From: Acidothermus sp.
GTDB taxonomy: Bacteria; Actinomycetota; Actinomycetes; Acidothermales; Acidothermaceae
DNA: 64,000 nt
Assembly (NCBI GenBank): GCA_023512015.1
Contig: JAIMAI010000001.1
Coordinates: 1 to 64,000, forward strand
Reading direction: 5' to 3'
Positions within the stretch are counted from its first letter, which is position 1. Every line of letters starts with the position of its first letter. This document shows, in pieces, positions 43,499 through 52,715 of this stretch. A program made the position numbers and the translations under genes. The notes beneath the pieces are model-generated. The model did no database searches. It was not told where the DNA came from and saw only the letters and a list, made by a program, of their open reading frames with translations.

Positions 43499-43512
43499 CG
43501 AACGTACGTTCG
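43499..43512. promoter_or_regulatory. 14-bp perfect palindrome CGAACGTACGTTCG in the divergent intergenic region
   Basis: Self-complementary sequence 35 bp upstream of the methyltransferase ATG. Confidence 0.5.
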
Positions 43513-43547
43513 CGACCCGACGCCTCCCCCTCAGGAGGTAGAATCAC

Positions 43548-45215
43548 ATGCGTGTAAGCTACCCGGCTCAGGAGGTGCTCCCCCTGCTTGCTGCCGCCGA
43601 GGCACGGGAAGACCTGGTTCCTCGCGACCTTGCGGAGGTCGTTTCGCTCGCCGTGGCCCTCGGGGCGATCGATGTAGGCGGCCCTCTTTCCTCGGAGGAG
43701 CGGCGACTCATCCGTCTGGCCTCGCATCCGCCCACGTCCTTCGAAGCGGTTCGGGAGTCGATCCTTCAGGGTCTCGACCCGCTTGGTGACGCCATCTGCG
43801 CCTTGAGGTCCAGAGCGGAGCGCCGTGACCTCGGTGCTTTCTACACCCCGCCAACCGTCGTGAAGAACATGGTCACTTGGGCCCTAAAGCGCGAACCGCT
43901 GCGTTTTGTGGACCCCGGATGCGGAAGCGGTCGGTTCGCAGCCGAAGCCATCCGGCAGAACCCCGACCTTGAGATCGTAGCGGTCGACGTGGATCCCCTT
44001 GCCACGCTCGCCTGTCGAGCCGTCCTCGCTACTCTCGGCGCCAAGCGGACCCTGGTGATCAACCGCGACTACACGAGCATGTCCTTCCCCGCCTCGGCTG
44101 GAACGACCGCATTCGTGGGCAACCCTCCGTACGTGCGACACCATCGGTTGACGGCTGCGCAGAAGGCCAAGGCCAAACGGGCGGCCGCCGAGCTTGGCAT
44201 CGACCTCTCAGGTCTTGCTGGTCTGCATGTCCACTTCTTCCTCGCGACTCTGCGCCATGCGCGCCCCGGAGACGTGGGCTGCTTCATCACTAGCTCTGAG
44301 TGGTTGGATGTCTCCTACGGCGCTGCCCTCCGGATCGCCCTCCTCGACGGGATGGGTGGAGTAGGGCTCCACCTGCTCGCCCCGGAGGTCGCGGCGTTCG
44401 ACGACGCCATGACGACAGCGGTCATCACCTGCTTCGAGGTGGGCAAGACTTCGACAGGCATCCGCATGCGCTCCGCCGCCACTATCTCGGCACTCGGCGA
44501 CCTCGATAGTGGAGGGAGAATCGTTCCCCTCTCTCGCCTGCGGGAGGCCCGGCGTTGGACCCCGCTCTTCAGGGCGGGAGACCGGCAGGGACGTGCGGGC
44601 CATGTACGGCTCGGGGAGATCGTTCGTGTTAGCCGGGGTGCGGTCACAGGAGCGAACCGGTTCTTCGTCATGTCCGAGAAGGACGCGCGGAGGCTCGGCC
44701 TCGAGAAGTACGTCGTGCCGGCCCTGACAAGTGCTCAGGAGGTACTGAGCGCGGAAGGTATCGTCCGCGCTGACGCGTCAAGGCGAGTGTTCCTCGATCC
44801 TCCTGCAACGGTGGAGCTTGAATCCCCGGAACATGAGGCGCTGCGCCGCTACCTCGCAGCGGGTGATCAGGAAGGCGTTCCGAAGTCTTACATATGCAGC
44901 CACCGGCACCCATGGTGGCGTGTCGGCGCGAAGTACCCTCCCATCGTGGCGACCTATATGGCCCGGCAGCCGCCGGCCTTCGCCCTCAACCCCGATGGGC
45001 TGGCCATCCTCAACGTCCTGCACGGGCTCTTCCCAAAGGTCCCTCTAGACCAAGATCAGCTGCTTGGCCTGGTCCGGTACCTCAACGACCACAGAGAGGA
45101 GCTCCGAGGCCGCGGTCGGACGTACCAGGGGGGGCTGGAGAAGTTCGAGCCGCGTGAGATGGAGGCCATCGAGGTCCCGGCTCCGTCGGAGCTTGGCCGA
45201 TACGCCAACCACTGA
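43548..45215 (+). CDS. N6-adenine-specific DNA methyltransferase of a XamI-type R-M system
   Basis: FVDPGCGSGRFAAEAI (SAM motif I), AFVGNPPYVRHH (NPPY); start codon after AGGAGGT. Confidence 0.88.
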   Translation: MRVSYPAQEVLPLLAAAEAREDLVPRDLAEVVSLAVALGAIDVGGPLSSEERRLIRLASHPPTSFEAVRESILQGLDPLGDAICALRSRAERRDLGAFYTPPTVVKNMVTWALKREPLRFVDPGCGSGRFAAEAIRQNPDLEIVAVDVDPLATLACRAVLATLGAKRTLVINRDYTSMSFPASAGTTAFVGNPPYVRHHRLTAAQKAKAKRAAAELGIDLSGLAGLHVHFFLATLRHARPGDVGCFITSSEWLDVSYGAALRIALLDGMGGVGLHLLAPEVAAFDDAMTTAVITCFEVGKTSTGIRMRSAATISALGDLDSGGRIVPLSRLREARRWTPLFRAGDRQGRAGHVRLGEIVRVSRGAVTGANRFFVMSEKDARRLGLEKYVVPALTSAQEVLSAEGIVRADASRRVFLDPPATVELESPEHEALRRYLAAGDQEGVPKSYICSHRHPWWRVGAKYPPIVATYMARQPPAFALNPDGLAILNVLHGLFPKVPLDQDQLLGLVRYLNDHREELRGRGRTYQGGLEKFEPREMEAIEVPAPSELGRYANH

Positions 45216-46126
45216 TGAGCCGACGCCGACCGCTCCAACCGCCGAAGTGGACGGAAGAGCAGCTTGAGACCGGTCGCCAAGAAGCTCTGGCGGCGTTCAT
45301 CCGGGAGCGGGGTCAGGAAGGGACCCGGGCCTACCGAGAAGCCTTCGACGAGATCGAGCCTGTCGTGAGCCGGCTGTTTGAGGCCACGAGCGACCTGCGG
45401 AACTTCCGGGGAGAGGTCCTCCGCGAGGATCCCAAGCTCCTGCCCGCGGCACGCTACCTGGCCGGCCCGCCCATCAGCGCCGACGACCTCGAAACGTTGG
45501 TTGGAGGGCGCCTGGGCCGACGGGTACCGGACCCGGAGGCGGCCAAGCGGGTGGCAGACGTTCTCAGGTCCGCCTGGGATCCGATCCGCTTCCCGTGGCT
45601 TGGGCAGAACCGAGGCCCGCGGGCCAGCGAGCGAGCGGCGGCGATCCGGTGGACCGCCGGCATCTGGGCCATCGAGCGGCTTCGCACCCTTCGCAGGACG
45701 GAGTCCAGCCGGAGGCAGGAGGCGGCTGTGGCAGAGGCCCTACACCGGGCCGGATACAAGCACGAGCCGAGGCTCCGCGTGATGGACACGCTTGACGCTC
45801 TACCGCGAGGCAGCTTCGCACGTGAGGTCAGCCTGGCCGGATCGAAGTGCGACATCCCGGTGCGGCTGTATGATGGTCGCCTTCTTGCACTGGAGTGCAA
45901 GGTTTCGAACAGTGCGTTGAACAGTGTCAAACGCCTGATCCGGGAGACTGGCGGGAAGGCTCGAGCGTGGCGGAACGACTTCGGGCTCCAGGTGATCACT
46001 GGCGCCGTCCTCGCCGGGGTATACAAGCTCGTGAACCTGCTCGACGCTCAAGAGAACTACGGGATCGCTATCTTCTGGGAGCAAGACCTGCGCCCGCTGC
46101 AGGAGTTCGTGAAAGCAGCACAATAG
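45215..46126 (+). CDS. XamI-family type II restriction endonuclease
   Basis: PPKWTEEQLETGRQEALAAFIRERGQEGTRAYREAFDE, ARYLAGPPISADDLETL, SKCDIPVRLYDGRLLALECKVSNSALNSVKRL (D...ExK); start overlaps the methyltransferase stop. Confidence 0.82.
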   Translation: MSRRRPLQPPKWTEEQLETGRQEALAAFIRERGQEGTRAYREAFDEIEPVVSRLFEATSDLRNFRGEVLREDPKLLPAARYLAGPPISADDLETLVGGRLGRRVPDPEAAKRVADVLRSAWDPIRFPWLGQNRGPRASERAAAIRWTAGIWAIERLRTLRRTESSRRQEAAVAEALHRAGYKHEPRLRVMDTLDALPRGSFAREVSLAGSKCDIPVRLYDGRLLALECKVSNSALNSVKRLIRETGGKARAWRNDFGLQVITGAVLAGVYKLVNLLDAQENYGIAIFWEQDLRPLQEFVKAAQ

Positions 46127-46437
46127 CAGGGTTCTCCCCATCCCTTTCGAGATCTTCAATCGCCCAACGTCCACGCGACGGCCACCCAGCGGCCACGAAG
46201 GCTCAAGGCAACTTCCGCCGCAGATCCGCCCCAAGGTGTTCGGTCTCCGGGAAGCCGAGGTGGGAATTTCGACTTCCTTGTCCGATTTTGTGGCTCGGCG
46301 TGCCGAATGATAAGTAGGAGGTAAGGGTCGCGATCGGCCGCGGGTGCGCAGGGCTCAAGATCAGTCCCACGTCTGCGGCCCGTCGGGTTCATGGAGACGG
46401 GCGTGCTCGCGCGAGGCCGCGCACCGCGCGATGTGGG

Positions 46438-46465
46438 GAGCTCCCTGTGGCGAGCTCCCTGTGGC
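46438..46465. repeat. 14-bp tandem duplication GAGCTCCCTGTGGC x2
   Basis: gagctccctgtggcgagctccctgtggc in the non-coding region before the recombinase. Confidence 0.8.
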
Positions 46466-46815
46466 AAGCTGGGTGTCCGGTTTCCGCTCCTGAAAGAGCC
46501 TGAAGTGGCTGGTCAGACGACGTAGACGGCTTCCGACACCCCTACGGGTGAGGGGTGATGCGTTCGCTCCTCGCCCACCTAAGGTGAGCTCGTCGCTCAA
46601 CCTCACCAACCTCTCGTCTCGATCCTTCCCCCCACGCCACGTATGAGGCCAACAGATCGGACCCGCTCGATGCCGTCGGTGTCTGGGGTTAGGCTGGAGG
46701 TCCGGCGCCACCGTGAGCCGCCGGAATCCGGCAGGCTTCGCGCGTTTGCGCGTGCGCTGGTCGAGCTGGCGCTTCAGTTGAGGAACGACGCCGAGAAGGA
46801 ACGCCCAGGGACGCC

Positions 46816-48438
46816 GTGATCTACCTCCGGGTCTCCACCAGGGAGCAGGCCGCGAAGGACGAGACCGGCGAGGGGTACTCGATCCCCGCCCAGCGGGAGG
46901 GCTGTCTTCGCTACATCGCCGAGAGAGGCTGGAACGTGGGCGATGAGTTCGTCGACGCCGGCGAGTCAGCCCGGACCGCAGACCAACCTGCGCTCAAGGC
47001 CATGCTGCGCCGACTCGCCGAAGGCGACGTCGAGGCCGTGGTGGTCCACAAGATCGATCGCCTGGCCCGCTCCATCGAGGACCACGTGGCGATCAGGGCG
47101 ACGCTCCGCCGTTCCGGGGTCCAGCTGGTCTCGGTGACCGAGAACATCGAGGAGACGGCGTCTGGGCGGCTCGTGGAGGGCATCCACGCGCTCATGGCGG
47201 AGTTCTACTCGGCCAACCTGTCGAGCGAGATCCGCAAGGGCATGGACCAGAAGGCCAAGATGGACGGGTGGCCCACCCGGGCCCCGATCGGCTACCGGAA
47301 CGTCCGGGAGAAGGCAGTCGGCAAGGACATCGCCAAGGTCGTCCTCGACCCGGAGAGAGCGCTCTTGGTCCGGGAGGCGTTCCGGCTGCACGCTACCGGG
47401 GAGTATTCACTCCCCGAGCTGCAGGCCGCCTTGCACGCCAAGGGATTGACGTCGGCTTACAAGCCGGGTGCCCCGGTCGCCGTGTCGAAGCTCGCGGAGA
47501 TGCTGGCCAACCCCTTCTACGTCGGCGTCGTGGCGTGGAATGGAGTGCGGTACCCCGGCCAGCACAAGCCGCTGATCTCCGAGAGCCTGTTCTCGCGGGT
47601 CCAGGACGTGCTCCGAGCCCACGACATCGCGGGCGTCCGGCAGCGCCGCCACGACCACTACCTGAAGGGCCTCCTGCACTGCGGGGAGTGCGGGAGGCGC
47701 CTCTCGCTCACCCTCGCCAAGGGCAAGTACCTGTACTTCTACTGCCTCGGTCAGCGGGGACCGTCGAAGACCGGATGCCGCGAGCCGTACGTCCTCGCCG
47801 GCGAGGCCGAGGCCGCGGTCGAGGATCTGTACTGCCGCGTGCAGCTCCCTGCGTCGTGGGTGCAGAAGCTCACCGAGGAGCTCGAAGCCGAGATCGTCGA
47901 GCGGCAGGCCGAGGCATCAGAGGGCCGCGTAGTGCTCACGAAGAAGCTCGCTCGGCTCGCCGACGAGCGGCAGAAGCTCCTGCGTGCCTTCTACGCGAAC
48001 GCCATCCCGCTGGAGCTCCTCAAGGCCGAGCAGGATCGGATCAGCCGCGAGGAGCAGGCTGCTCGCTCAGAGCTCGAAGTCACGGAGCAGGATCTAGCCG
48101 GATGGCAGGATGTCCTCAACATGGCCATCCGACTCGCTGGCAACTGTCACGCCGCGTACCTCAAGGCACGACCCAACGTCCGCCGTCGGTTCAATGAGGC
48201 CGTTCTGGATGCCGGCTACGTGAAGGATCGGAAGATTGCCCGGGCGGCGTTTACGGAGGTGTTCGCACCTCTTTTCTCTCGCCCGAGTTCGAATAAGCCG
48301 CTGAAAGTGGAGGTGCCGGGAATCGAACCCGGGTCCTTCGACGTGGAGAGAGGGCTTCTCCGGGCGCAGCCTGCAAGCGTCCTACTCGGCTCAGGCGGTC
48401 TAGCAGGCGAGCCGCCTCGACGAGCCCAGCTGCTGTGA
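46816..48438 (+). CDS. Large serine recombinase (resolvase/recombinase/zinc ribbon); C-terminal ~44 codons overlap antisense ssrA
   Basis: IYLRVSTREQAAKDETGEGYSIPAQREGCLRYIAERGW; HKIDRLARS; recombinase domain; LLHCGECGRRLSLTL zinc ribbon; coiled coil. Confidence 0.92.
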   Translation: MIYLRVSTREQAAKDETGEGYSIPAQREGCLRYIAERGWNVGDEFVDAGESARTADQPALKAMLRRLAEGDVEAVVVHKIDRLARSIEDHVAIRATLRRSGVQLVSVTENIEETASGRLVEGIHALMAEFYSANLSSEIRKGMDQKAKMDGWPTRAPIGYRNVREKAVGKDIAKVVLDPERALLVREAFRLHATGEYSLPELQAALHAKGLTSAYKPGAPVAVSKLAEMLANPFYVGVVAWNGVRYPGQHKPLISESLFSRVQDVLRAHDIAGVRQRRHDHYLKGLLHCGECGRRLSLTLAKGKYLYFYCLGQRGPSKTGCREPYVLAGEAEAAVEDLYCRVQLPASWVQKLTEELEAEIVERQAEASEGRVVLTKKLARLADERQKLLRAFYANAIPLELLKAEQDRISREEQAARSELEVTEQDLAGWQDVLNMAIRLAGNCHAAYLKARPNVRRRFNEAVLDAGYVKDRKIARAAFTEVFAPLFSRPSSNKPLKVEVPGIEPGSFDVERGLLRAQPASVLLGSGGLAGEPPRRAQLL

Positions 48439-48681
48439 GCTTTCCCGATAGACCCCGCAGCCGGGTCTACCGGTCGAGCCTCCTACCGATGCCAGACTCC
48501 GGGCCGGAGGCGATCCCGGGCTGACAGACTTCGGTGATCCCTTACTTATGCAGCAAGGGCGAAGTCAGCGCGACTAGTGTTGGCGCTTGTTTTTTCGCAG
48601 CGAATGGTTAACGAGATCATCGCTGCCATCCTCGGCCCGCTTCCCCTGTCTTCACGGTCGAAGTCGAGACCTGTCACCCCC
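48308..48681 (-). ncRNA. ssrA: tmRNA (ssrA), tag peptide ANTSRADFALAA
   Basis: 5' GGGGGTGACAGGTCTCGAC pairs with 3' GGACCCGGGTTCGATTCCCGGCACCTCCA (T arm + acceptor); tag ORF GCC AAC ACT AGT CGC GCT GAC TTC GCC CTT GCT GCA TAA at 48584-48546; smpB upstream. Confidence 0.94.
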
Positions 48682-48798
48682 TATGGAGTTGTCGCCTGTC
48701 AAGTCTAACCGGCAGCCGCTGTCCTTGTTCCCGATCAAAGACGGCGGCCCACCGACGCCAGCAGCCGCCACAGCACGCAGGACGACGGCCGACCGTTC

Positions 48799-49278
48799 CT
48801 ATTCGTCGTACCCTTTGGCCCGCCGGCCGAGGGCCCGCGCCATCTCCCGAGTCGCGTGCCGCTCGGCAAGCGCCTGCCGTTTGTCGTACGCCTTCTTGCC
48901 TCGGGCCAGGGCCAGCTCCACTTTCGCGCGGCCGTCACGGAAGTACAGCGACAAGGGCACCAACGTCAGCCCGCTCTCCCGGGTCTTCCCGATCAGGCGG
49001 AGGATTTCCCTTCGGTGGAGCAGCAGTTTGCGCGGTCGGCGGGGTTCGTGGTTCGTCCAACTCCCCTCGGTGTACTCGGGGATGTGCACGTTCTGCAGCC
49101 ACACCTCGCCGTCCTTGATCAAGGCGAAGCCGTCGACCAGGGACGCCCGGCCGGCCCGCAGCGACTTGACTTCGGTGCCGGTCAGCACCAGACCGGCCTC
49201 GAAGACATCTTCGATGTGGTAGTCGTGGCGGGCTTTTTTGTTGCTCGCGATGAGCTTGCGCCCGCTCTCCCGCGCCAT
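48799..49278 (-). CDS. smpB: SsrA-binding protein
   Basis: [45 protein letters not shown]...[22 protein letters not shown]. Confidence 0.96.
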   Translation of the reverse strand: MARESGRKLIASNKKARHDYHIEDVFEAGLVLTGTEVKSLRAGRASLVDGFALIKDGEVWLQNVHIPEYTEGSWTNHEPRRPRKLLLHRREILRLIGKTRESGLTLVPLSLYFRDGRAKVELALARGKKAYDKRQALAERHATREMARALGRRAKGYDE

Positions 49279-49283
49279 CAGCC

Positions 49284-50510
49284 TCACCCGTGCCCACCGG
49301 TGCCGGCGTTCGCCAGCAGCCCGGAGATCACTTCGATACCTTCCTGGAGGGCGACAGACGGAGACGCTGCCGGTGAGACCGGCACGTCGGGCTGCACCCC
49401 CACGCCGTCCAAAGACCGTCCACTCGGCGTCAGGTAGGACCCAACGGTCAACTCGATCGCCGAACCGTCCGCAAGCGAGATCGGCTCCTGCACCGAGCCT
49501 TTCCCGAAGGTCCGCGAGCCGACGATCACCGCGCGCTGTCGGTCCTGCAACGCCGCTGCCACGATCTCCGCTGCGCTGGCGGTGCCGCCGTCCACCAGGA
49601 CGGCAAGCGGGGTCCCGGTGTCTCCGCCACCGCTCGCCCGCAGGGAGACGGGCGCGGCGTCCCGGCGCACGAAGGTCGCGACGATACCGCCGTCCAAGAA
49701 CACGGACGCCGTCCGCACCCCCTCGTCGAGAAGACCTCCGGGATCACCGCGCAGGTCGAGAACGATTCCCCGCACGTGGTTCGCGCGGGCGGTCGCGTCG
49801 AGGGCGCGGACCCGATCGGCAACCCCGCGGCTGAAGGCGCTCACCTTGATCACCATGACGTTATCGGTGACCGAGGCGGTGACGTCCTGGGTAGCGACCG
49901 TGGTCCGCTCCATGGTGACCGTGCGCTGGACGCCGGCCCGCCGGTAGGTGAGGCTCACCGCGGTCCCGGCGTCCCCGCGCAAAGCGGAGACGATGTCGGC
50001 GATGGAGCGGCCGGCCACCGGGCGGCCGGCCACCGCGAGGACGATGTCACCCGGCTTTACCCCTGCGTGCTGTGCCGGAGAGCCGTCCTGCACGCTGATG
50101 ACGCTGACGTCCCCGGATGCGTCTCGGCGAACCCATAAGCCGACGCCGGTGTATTGCCCGTTCATCACATTCTCGAAAGACGCGAAATCGCTCGGACTGT
50201 AATAACTGGACCATTTGTCGTCCAGAGCTTGCAGCATTCCTTGGACGGCGGCACGGTCGAGATCCGCCGCGCTCACCGGTTTCGCCGCCTTCTGGAGAAT
50301 CGTCTGCTCGACCTGGTCGAGAAAACCCGAGCCGGAGGGGGAAGGCGTCGCCCTTGCGGCAGGACGTGCGTCGTCCGACGAACCAAGGACGCCGGTCAAC
50401 ACCCCCGCGCCGTAGGCCAGCACGAGCGCTACGACGGCAGCCCCATACCGCAAGAACTTCAGTTGCACCGATCGATTGTACGTCGCTGGCGGCATGATTC
50501 CTGCCTCCAT
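49284..50510 (-). CDS. S41 family C-terminal processing peptidase with PDZ domain
   Basis: [55 protein letters not shown]. Confidence 0.94.
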   Translation of the reverse strand: MEAGIMPPATYNRSVQLKFLRYGAAVVALVLAYGAGVLTGVLGSSDDARPAARATPSPSGSGFLDQVEQTILQKAAKPVSAADLDRAAVQGMLQALDDKWSSYYSPSDFASFENVMNGQYTGVGLWVRRDASGDVSVISVQDGSPAQHAGVKPGDIVLAVAGRPVAGRSIADIVSALRGDAGTAVSLTYRRAGVQRTVTMERTTVATQDVTASVTDNVMVIKVSAFSRGVADRVRALDATARANHVRGIVLDLRGDPGGLLDEGVRTASVFLDGGIVATFVRRDAAPVSLRASGGGDTGTPLAVLVDGGTASAAEIVAAALQDRQRAVIVGSRTFGKGSVQEPISLADGSAIELTVGSYLTPSGRSLDGVGVQPDVPVSPAASPSVALQEGIEVISGLLANAGTGGHG

Positions 50511-50525
50511 GCGAGAAGATCGTGG

Positions 50526-51446
50526 CTACACCCGTTGCCGCACCATGTACATCTGCAGCGTGACGAACGACGCCACCCCCGCGATGACGACGCCGGCACC
50601 CGCGAGATAGGGCAGGGTGCCGAGAACGGCCGGCCACTCGATGAGTGACCCGAGGGGGGCGAGCACGGGGCGCAGCGCGCGGTCGATGAAGAAATACTTC
50701 GTGGCCGCCACGAAAGCGAATCCGAGCAGTGCTCCCCCTAGGCCGGCGAGCATGCCTTCGAGCAGGAAGGGCAACTGAATGTAGAGATTCGAAGCACCGA
50801 CCAACCGCATGATCCCGGTTTCGCGACGCCGGCTCGCGGCGGAAACCTGCACCGCCACGCCTATCATGACGATCGCCGCGATGATGACGAAAATCGCCAA
50901 AGCGATGGCGAAATTCCGCGCGCTCGCGGCGATGTCGAAGAGTTTCTTGAGGAACGTGTGCTCGTCTTGCACCTGGTCCACACCGGGTTGGTTCGCAACG
51001 GCGTCGCGGACCACCGCGAACTTCGCCGGGTCAGAGAGCTTGACGGTGAACGACTCGGGGAGCGCGTCCGGTGGGGTGTTCTTGACGAGGTCGGGAAGGT
51101 CCTTGAATTCCTCCTTGAAGATTTCGTAAGCCTGCTGTTGGTCGATGAATTGGACGCTTTGCACGAGCGGCCGCAGGCTGTTGAGCGTCTGTTCGACCTG
51201 CTGTACCTGCTCGGGAGTCGCCGCCGTCGGGCAGTTCGGGTTCGTGCTGTGCTCCGCGCACAGGTACACCGACACCTGGAGTCGCTGATACCAGTAATGC
51301 TGGCTCAGGTTGACCTGCCGCTGTACCAGGAGCGCTATCCCGAAGAGGAAAAGGGAAAAGGCGGTGATGACTACCACCGCGAAGAGCATGAGCAGGTTGC
51401 GGCGCAGACTGATGGCGAGTTCGGAGAGTACGAAGCGCAGTCGCAT
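50526..51446 (-). CDS. ftsX: Cell division protein FtsX
   Basis: MRLRFVLSELAISLRRNLLMLFAVVVITAFSLFLFG; RRRETGIMRLVGASNLYIQLPFLLEGMLAGLGGA. Confidence 0.94.
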   Translation of the reverse strand: MRLRFVLSELAISLRRNLLMLFAVVVITAFSLFLFGIALLVQRQVNLSQHYWYQRLQVSVYLCAEHSTNPNCPTAATPEQVQQVEQTLNSLRPLVQSVQFIDQQQAYEIFKEEFKDLPDLVKNTPPDALPESFTVKLSDPAKFAVVRDAVANQPGVDQVQDEHTFLKKLFDIAASARNFAIALAIFVIIAAIVMIGVAVQVSAASRRRETGIMRLVGASNLYIQLPFLLEGMLAGLGGALLGFAFVAATKYFFIDRALRPVLAPLGSLIEWPAVLGTLPYLAGAGVVIAGVASFVTLQMYMVRQRV

Positions 51447-51469
51447 GAAGACTCTTCCCGTCCGATCGA

Positions 51470-52159
51470 TCAGTTCGAGTACCCGTAGACACCGCGTGAC
51501 TGGTCGCGGACCAGATGGCCGCCGTCCAATTCGATGACCCGCCGACGCATCGAGTCGACGATCTGCGCGTCGTGAGTCGCCATGATCACAATTGTGCCGG
51601 TGCGGTTGATTCTGTCGAGGAGCTTCATGATTCCTACGCTGGTCGCGGGATCGAGGTTCCCGGTCGGTTCATCGGCGAGCAGCACCATCGGGCGGTTGAC
51701 GAACGCCCGGGCGATCGCCACCCGTTGCTGCTCTCCCCCGGAGAGTTCGGAAGGCAGCCGGTCGGCCTTGTCGGCAAGGCCCACCAGGTCGAGCACCTCC
51801 GGCACGACGCGAGCGATCTGATGCCGGGGGCGGCCGATCACTTCGAGGGCGAACGCCACGTTCTGAGCGACGGTCTTGTTGGGGAGAAGCCGGAAGTCTT
51901 GGAACACTGTCCCGATCTGGCGGCGCAGCCCCGGCACCTTCCAACTGGACAGCCGCGACAAATCCTTGCCGGCCACGTAGACCTTGCCGTGGGTGGGCTT
52001 CTCCTCCTTGAGCACCAACCGGAGGAAGGTCGTCTTGCCGGACCCTGAGGCTCCGACGACGAAGACGAACTCGCCCTTCGTGATTTCCAGGCTGACGTCC
52101 TGCAGAGCCGGTCGGCTCTGCCGTGGATAGATCTTCGTCACGCGGTCGAATCGGATCAC
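51470..52159 (-). CDS. ftsE: Cell division ATP-binding protein FtsE
   Basis: [57 protein letters not shown]; next to ftsX. Confidence 0.95.
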   Translation of the reverse strand: MIRFDRVTKIYPRQSRPALQDVSLEITKGEFVFVVGASGSGKTTFLRLVLKEEKPTHGKVYVAGKDLSRLSSWKVPGLRRQIGTVFQDFRLLPNKTVAQNVAFALEVIGRPRHQIARVVPEVLDLVGLADKADRLPSELSGGEQQRVAIARAFVNRPMVLLADEPTGNLDPATSVGIMKLLDRINRTGTIVIMATHDAQIVDSMRRRVIELDGGHLVRDQSRGVYGYSN

Positions 52160-52340
52160 AAGCGCATCACCGGGCAGGGTCGGGGGCAGTTACCCGGCAA
52201 AGTGTAGACAGCGGGTGCGGTCGACGTCCGACGCCTCCACGCTCTCCCCACGGCGAGCCGCGGCATGTGAGGGAAATCACATCAGGCACCGACTGGTGGC
52301 CTGCTGACTGCGTCTGCCCCGCACAGGTTGAGGCGGACGC

Positions 52341-52443
52341 GCGCGCGGTGGGTGCGCGAAGGGGCCGCGCGCGGTGGGTGCGCGAAGGGGCCGCGCGCGG
52401 TGGGTGGGCGAGGGGCCGCGCGCGGTGGGTGCGCCGAGGGGGT
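52341..52443. repeat. ~26-bp tandem repeat, four copies (GCGCGCGGTGGGTGCGCGAAGGGGCC)
   Basis: Copies start at 52341, 52367, 52393 and ~52418; later copies diverge slightly. Confidence 0.9.
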
Positions 52444-52505
52444 GCACGCGCGGCGACCGCGCGTCACACTGGAGTCATCAGCCGACCGAAAGGAGGCGGG
52501 CGCAG

Positions 52506-52700
52506 ATGTCGTGCGAGCACTTGGTGTGCGCCGCCTCTTCCGGTCCCGTGGAGCAAGCCCGCTGCCCGGTCTGCCGAGAGGCCCGCGCCCGCGTCCACCA
52601 CCCGCAGACCCATGGGATCTCACCGCTGCTGCTCATGGTTTTGATCACTGCGCTGGCTCTGCTGCTGTGGCTGGCCGGCCGGCTGGCCCAGATCGTGTGA
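52506..52700 (+). CDS. Small Cys-rich single-TM protein
   Basis: 64 aa MSCEHLVCAASSGPVEQARCPVCREARARVHHPQTHGISPLLLMVLITALALLLWLAGRLAQIV; strong RBS AAGGAGG. Confidence 0.65.
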   Translation: MSCEHLVCAASSGPVEQARCPVCREARARVHHPQTHGISPLLLMVLITALALLLWLAGRLAQIV

Positions 52701-52715
52701 GCGTGAGCCGAGCGT

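Larger units (their letters stand above)
35045..48311. mobile_element. ~13.3 kb genomic island integrated at the 3' end of ssrA by a large serine recombinase
   Basis: GTGGA core at both ends; joining the outer flanks gives minus-strand CACCTCCACCACCTAG, i.e. a complete tmRNA acceptor arm plus encoded CCA. Recombinase sits at the ssrA-proximal end and the cargo is accessory. Confidence 0.78.

Noticed and set aside
48290-48340. A stand-alone tRNA gene suggested by GGTGCCGGGAATCGAACCCGGGTCC
   Set aside because: It is the T arm/acceptor of tmRNA: the matching 5' GGGGGTG and the ANTSRADFALAA tag lie 240-370 nt away and smpB is adjacent.
48310-48438. Treating the recombinase C-terminus (VEVPGIEPGSF...) as a real domain
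   Set aside because: It is the translation of antisense tmRNA sequence; reported instead as an integration artefact.
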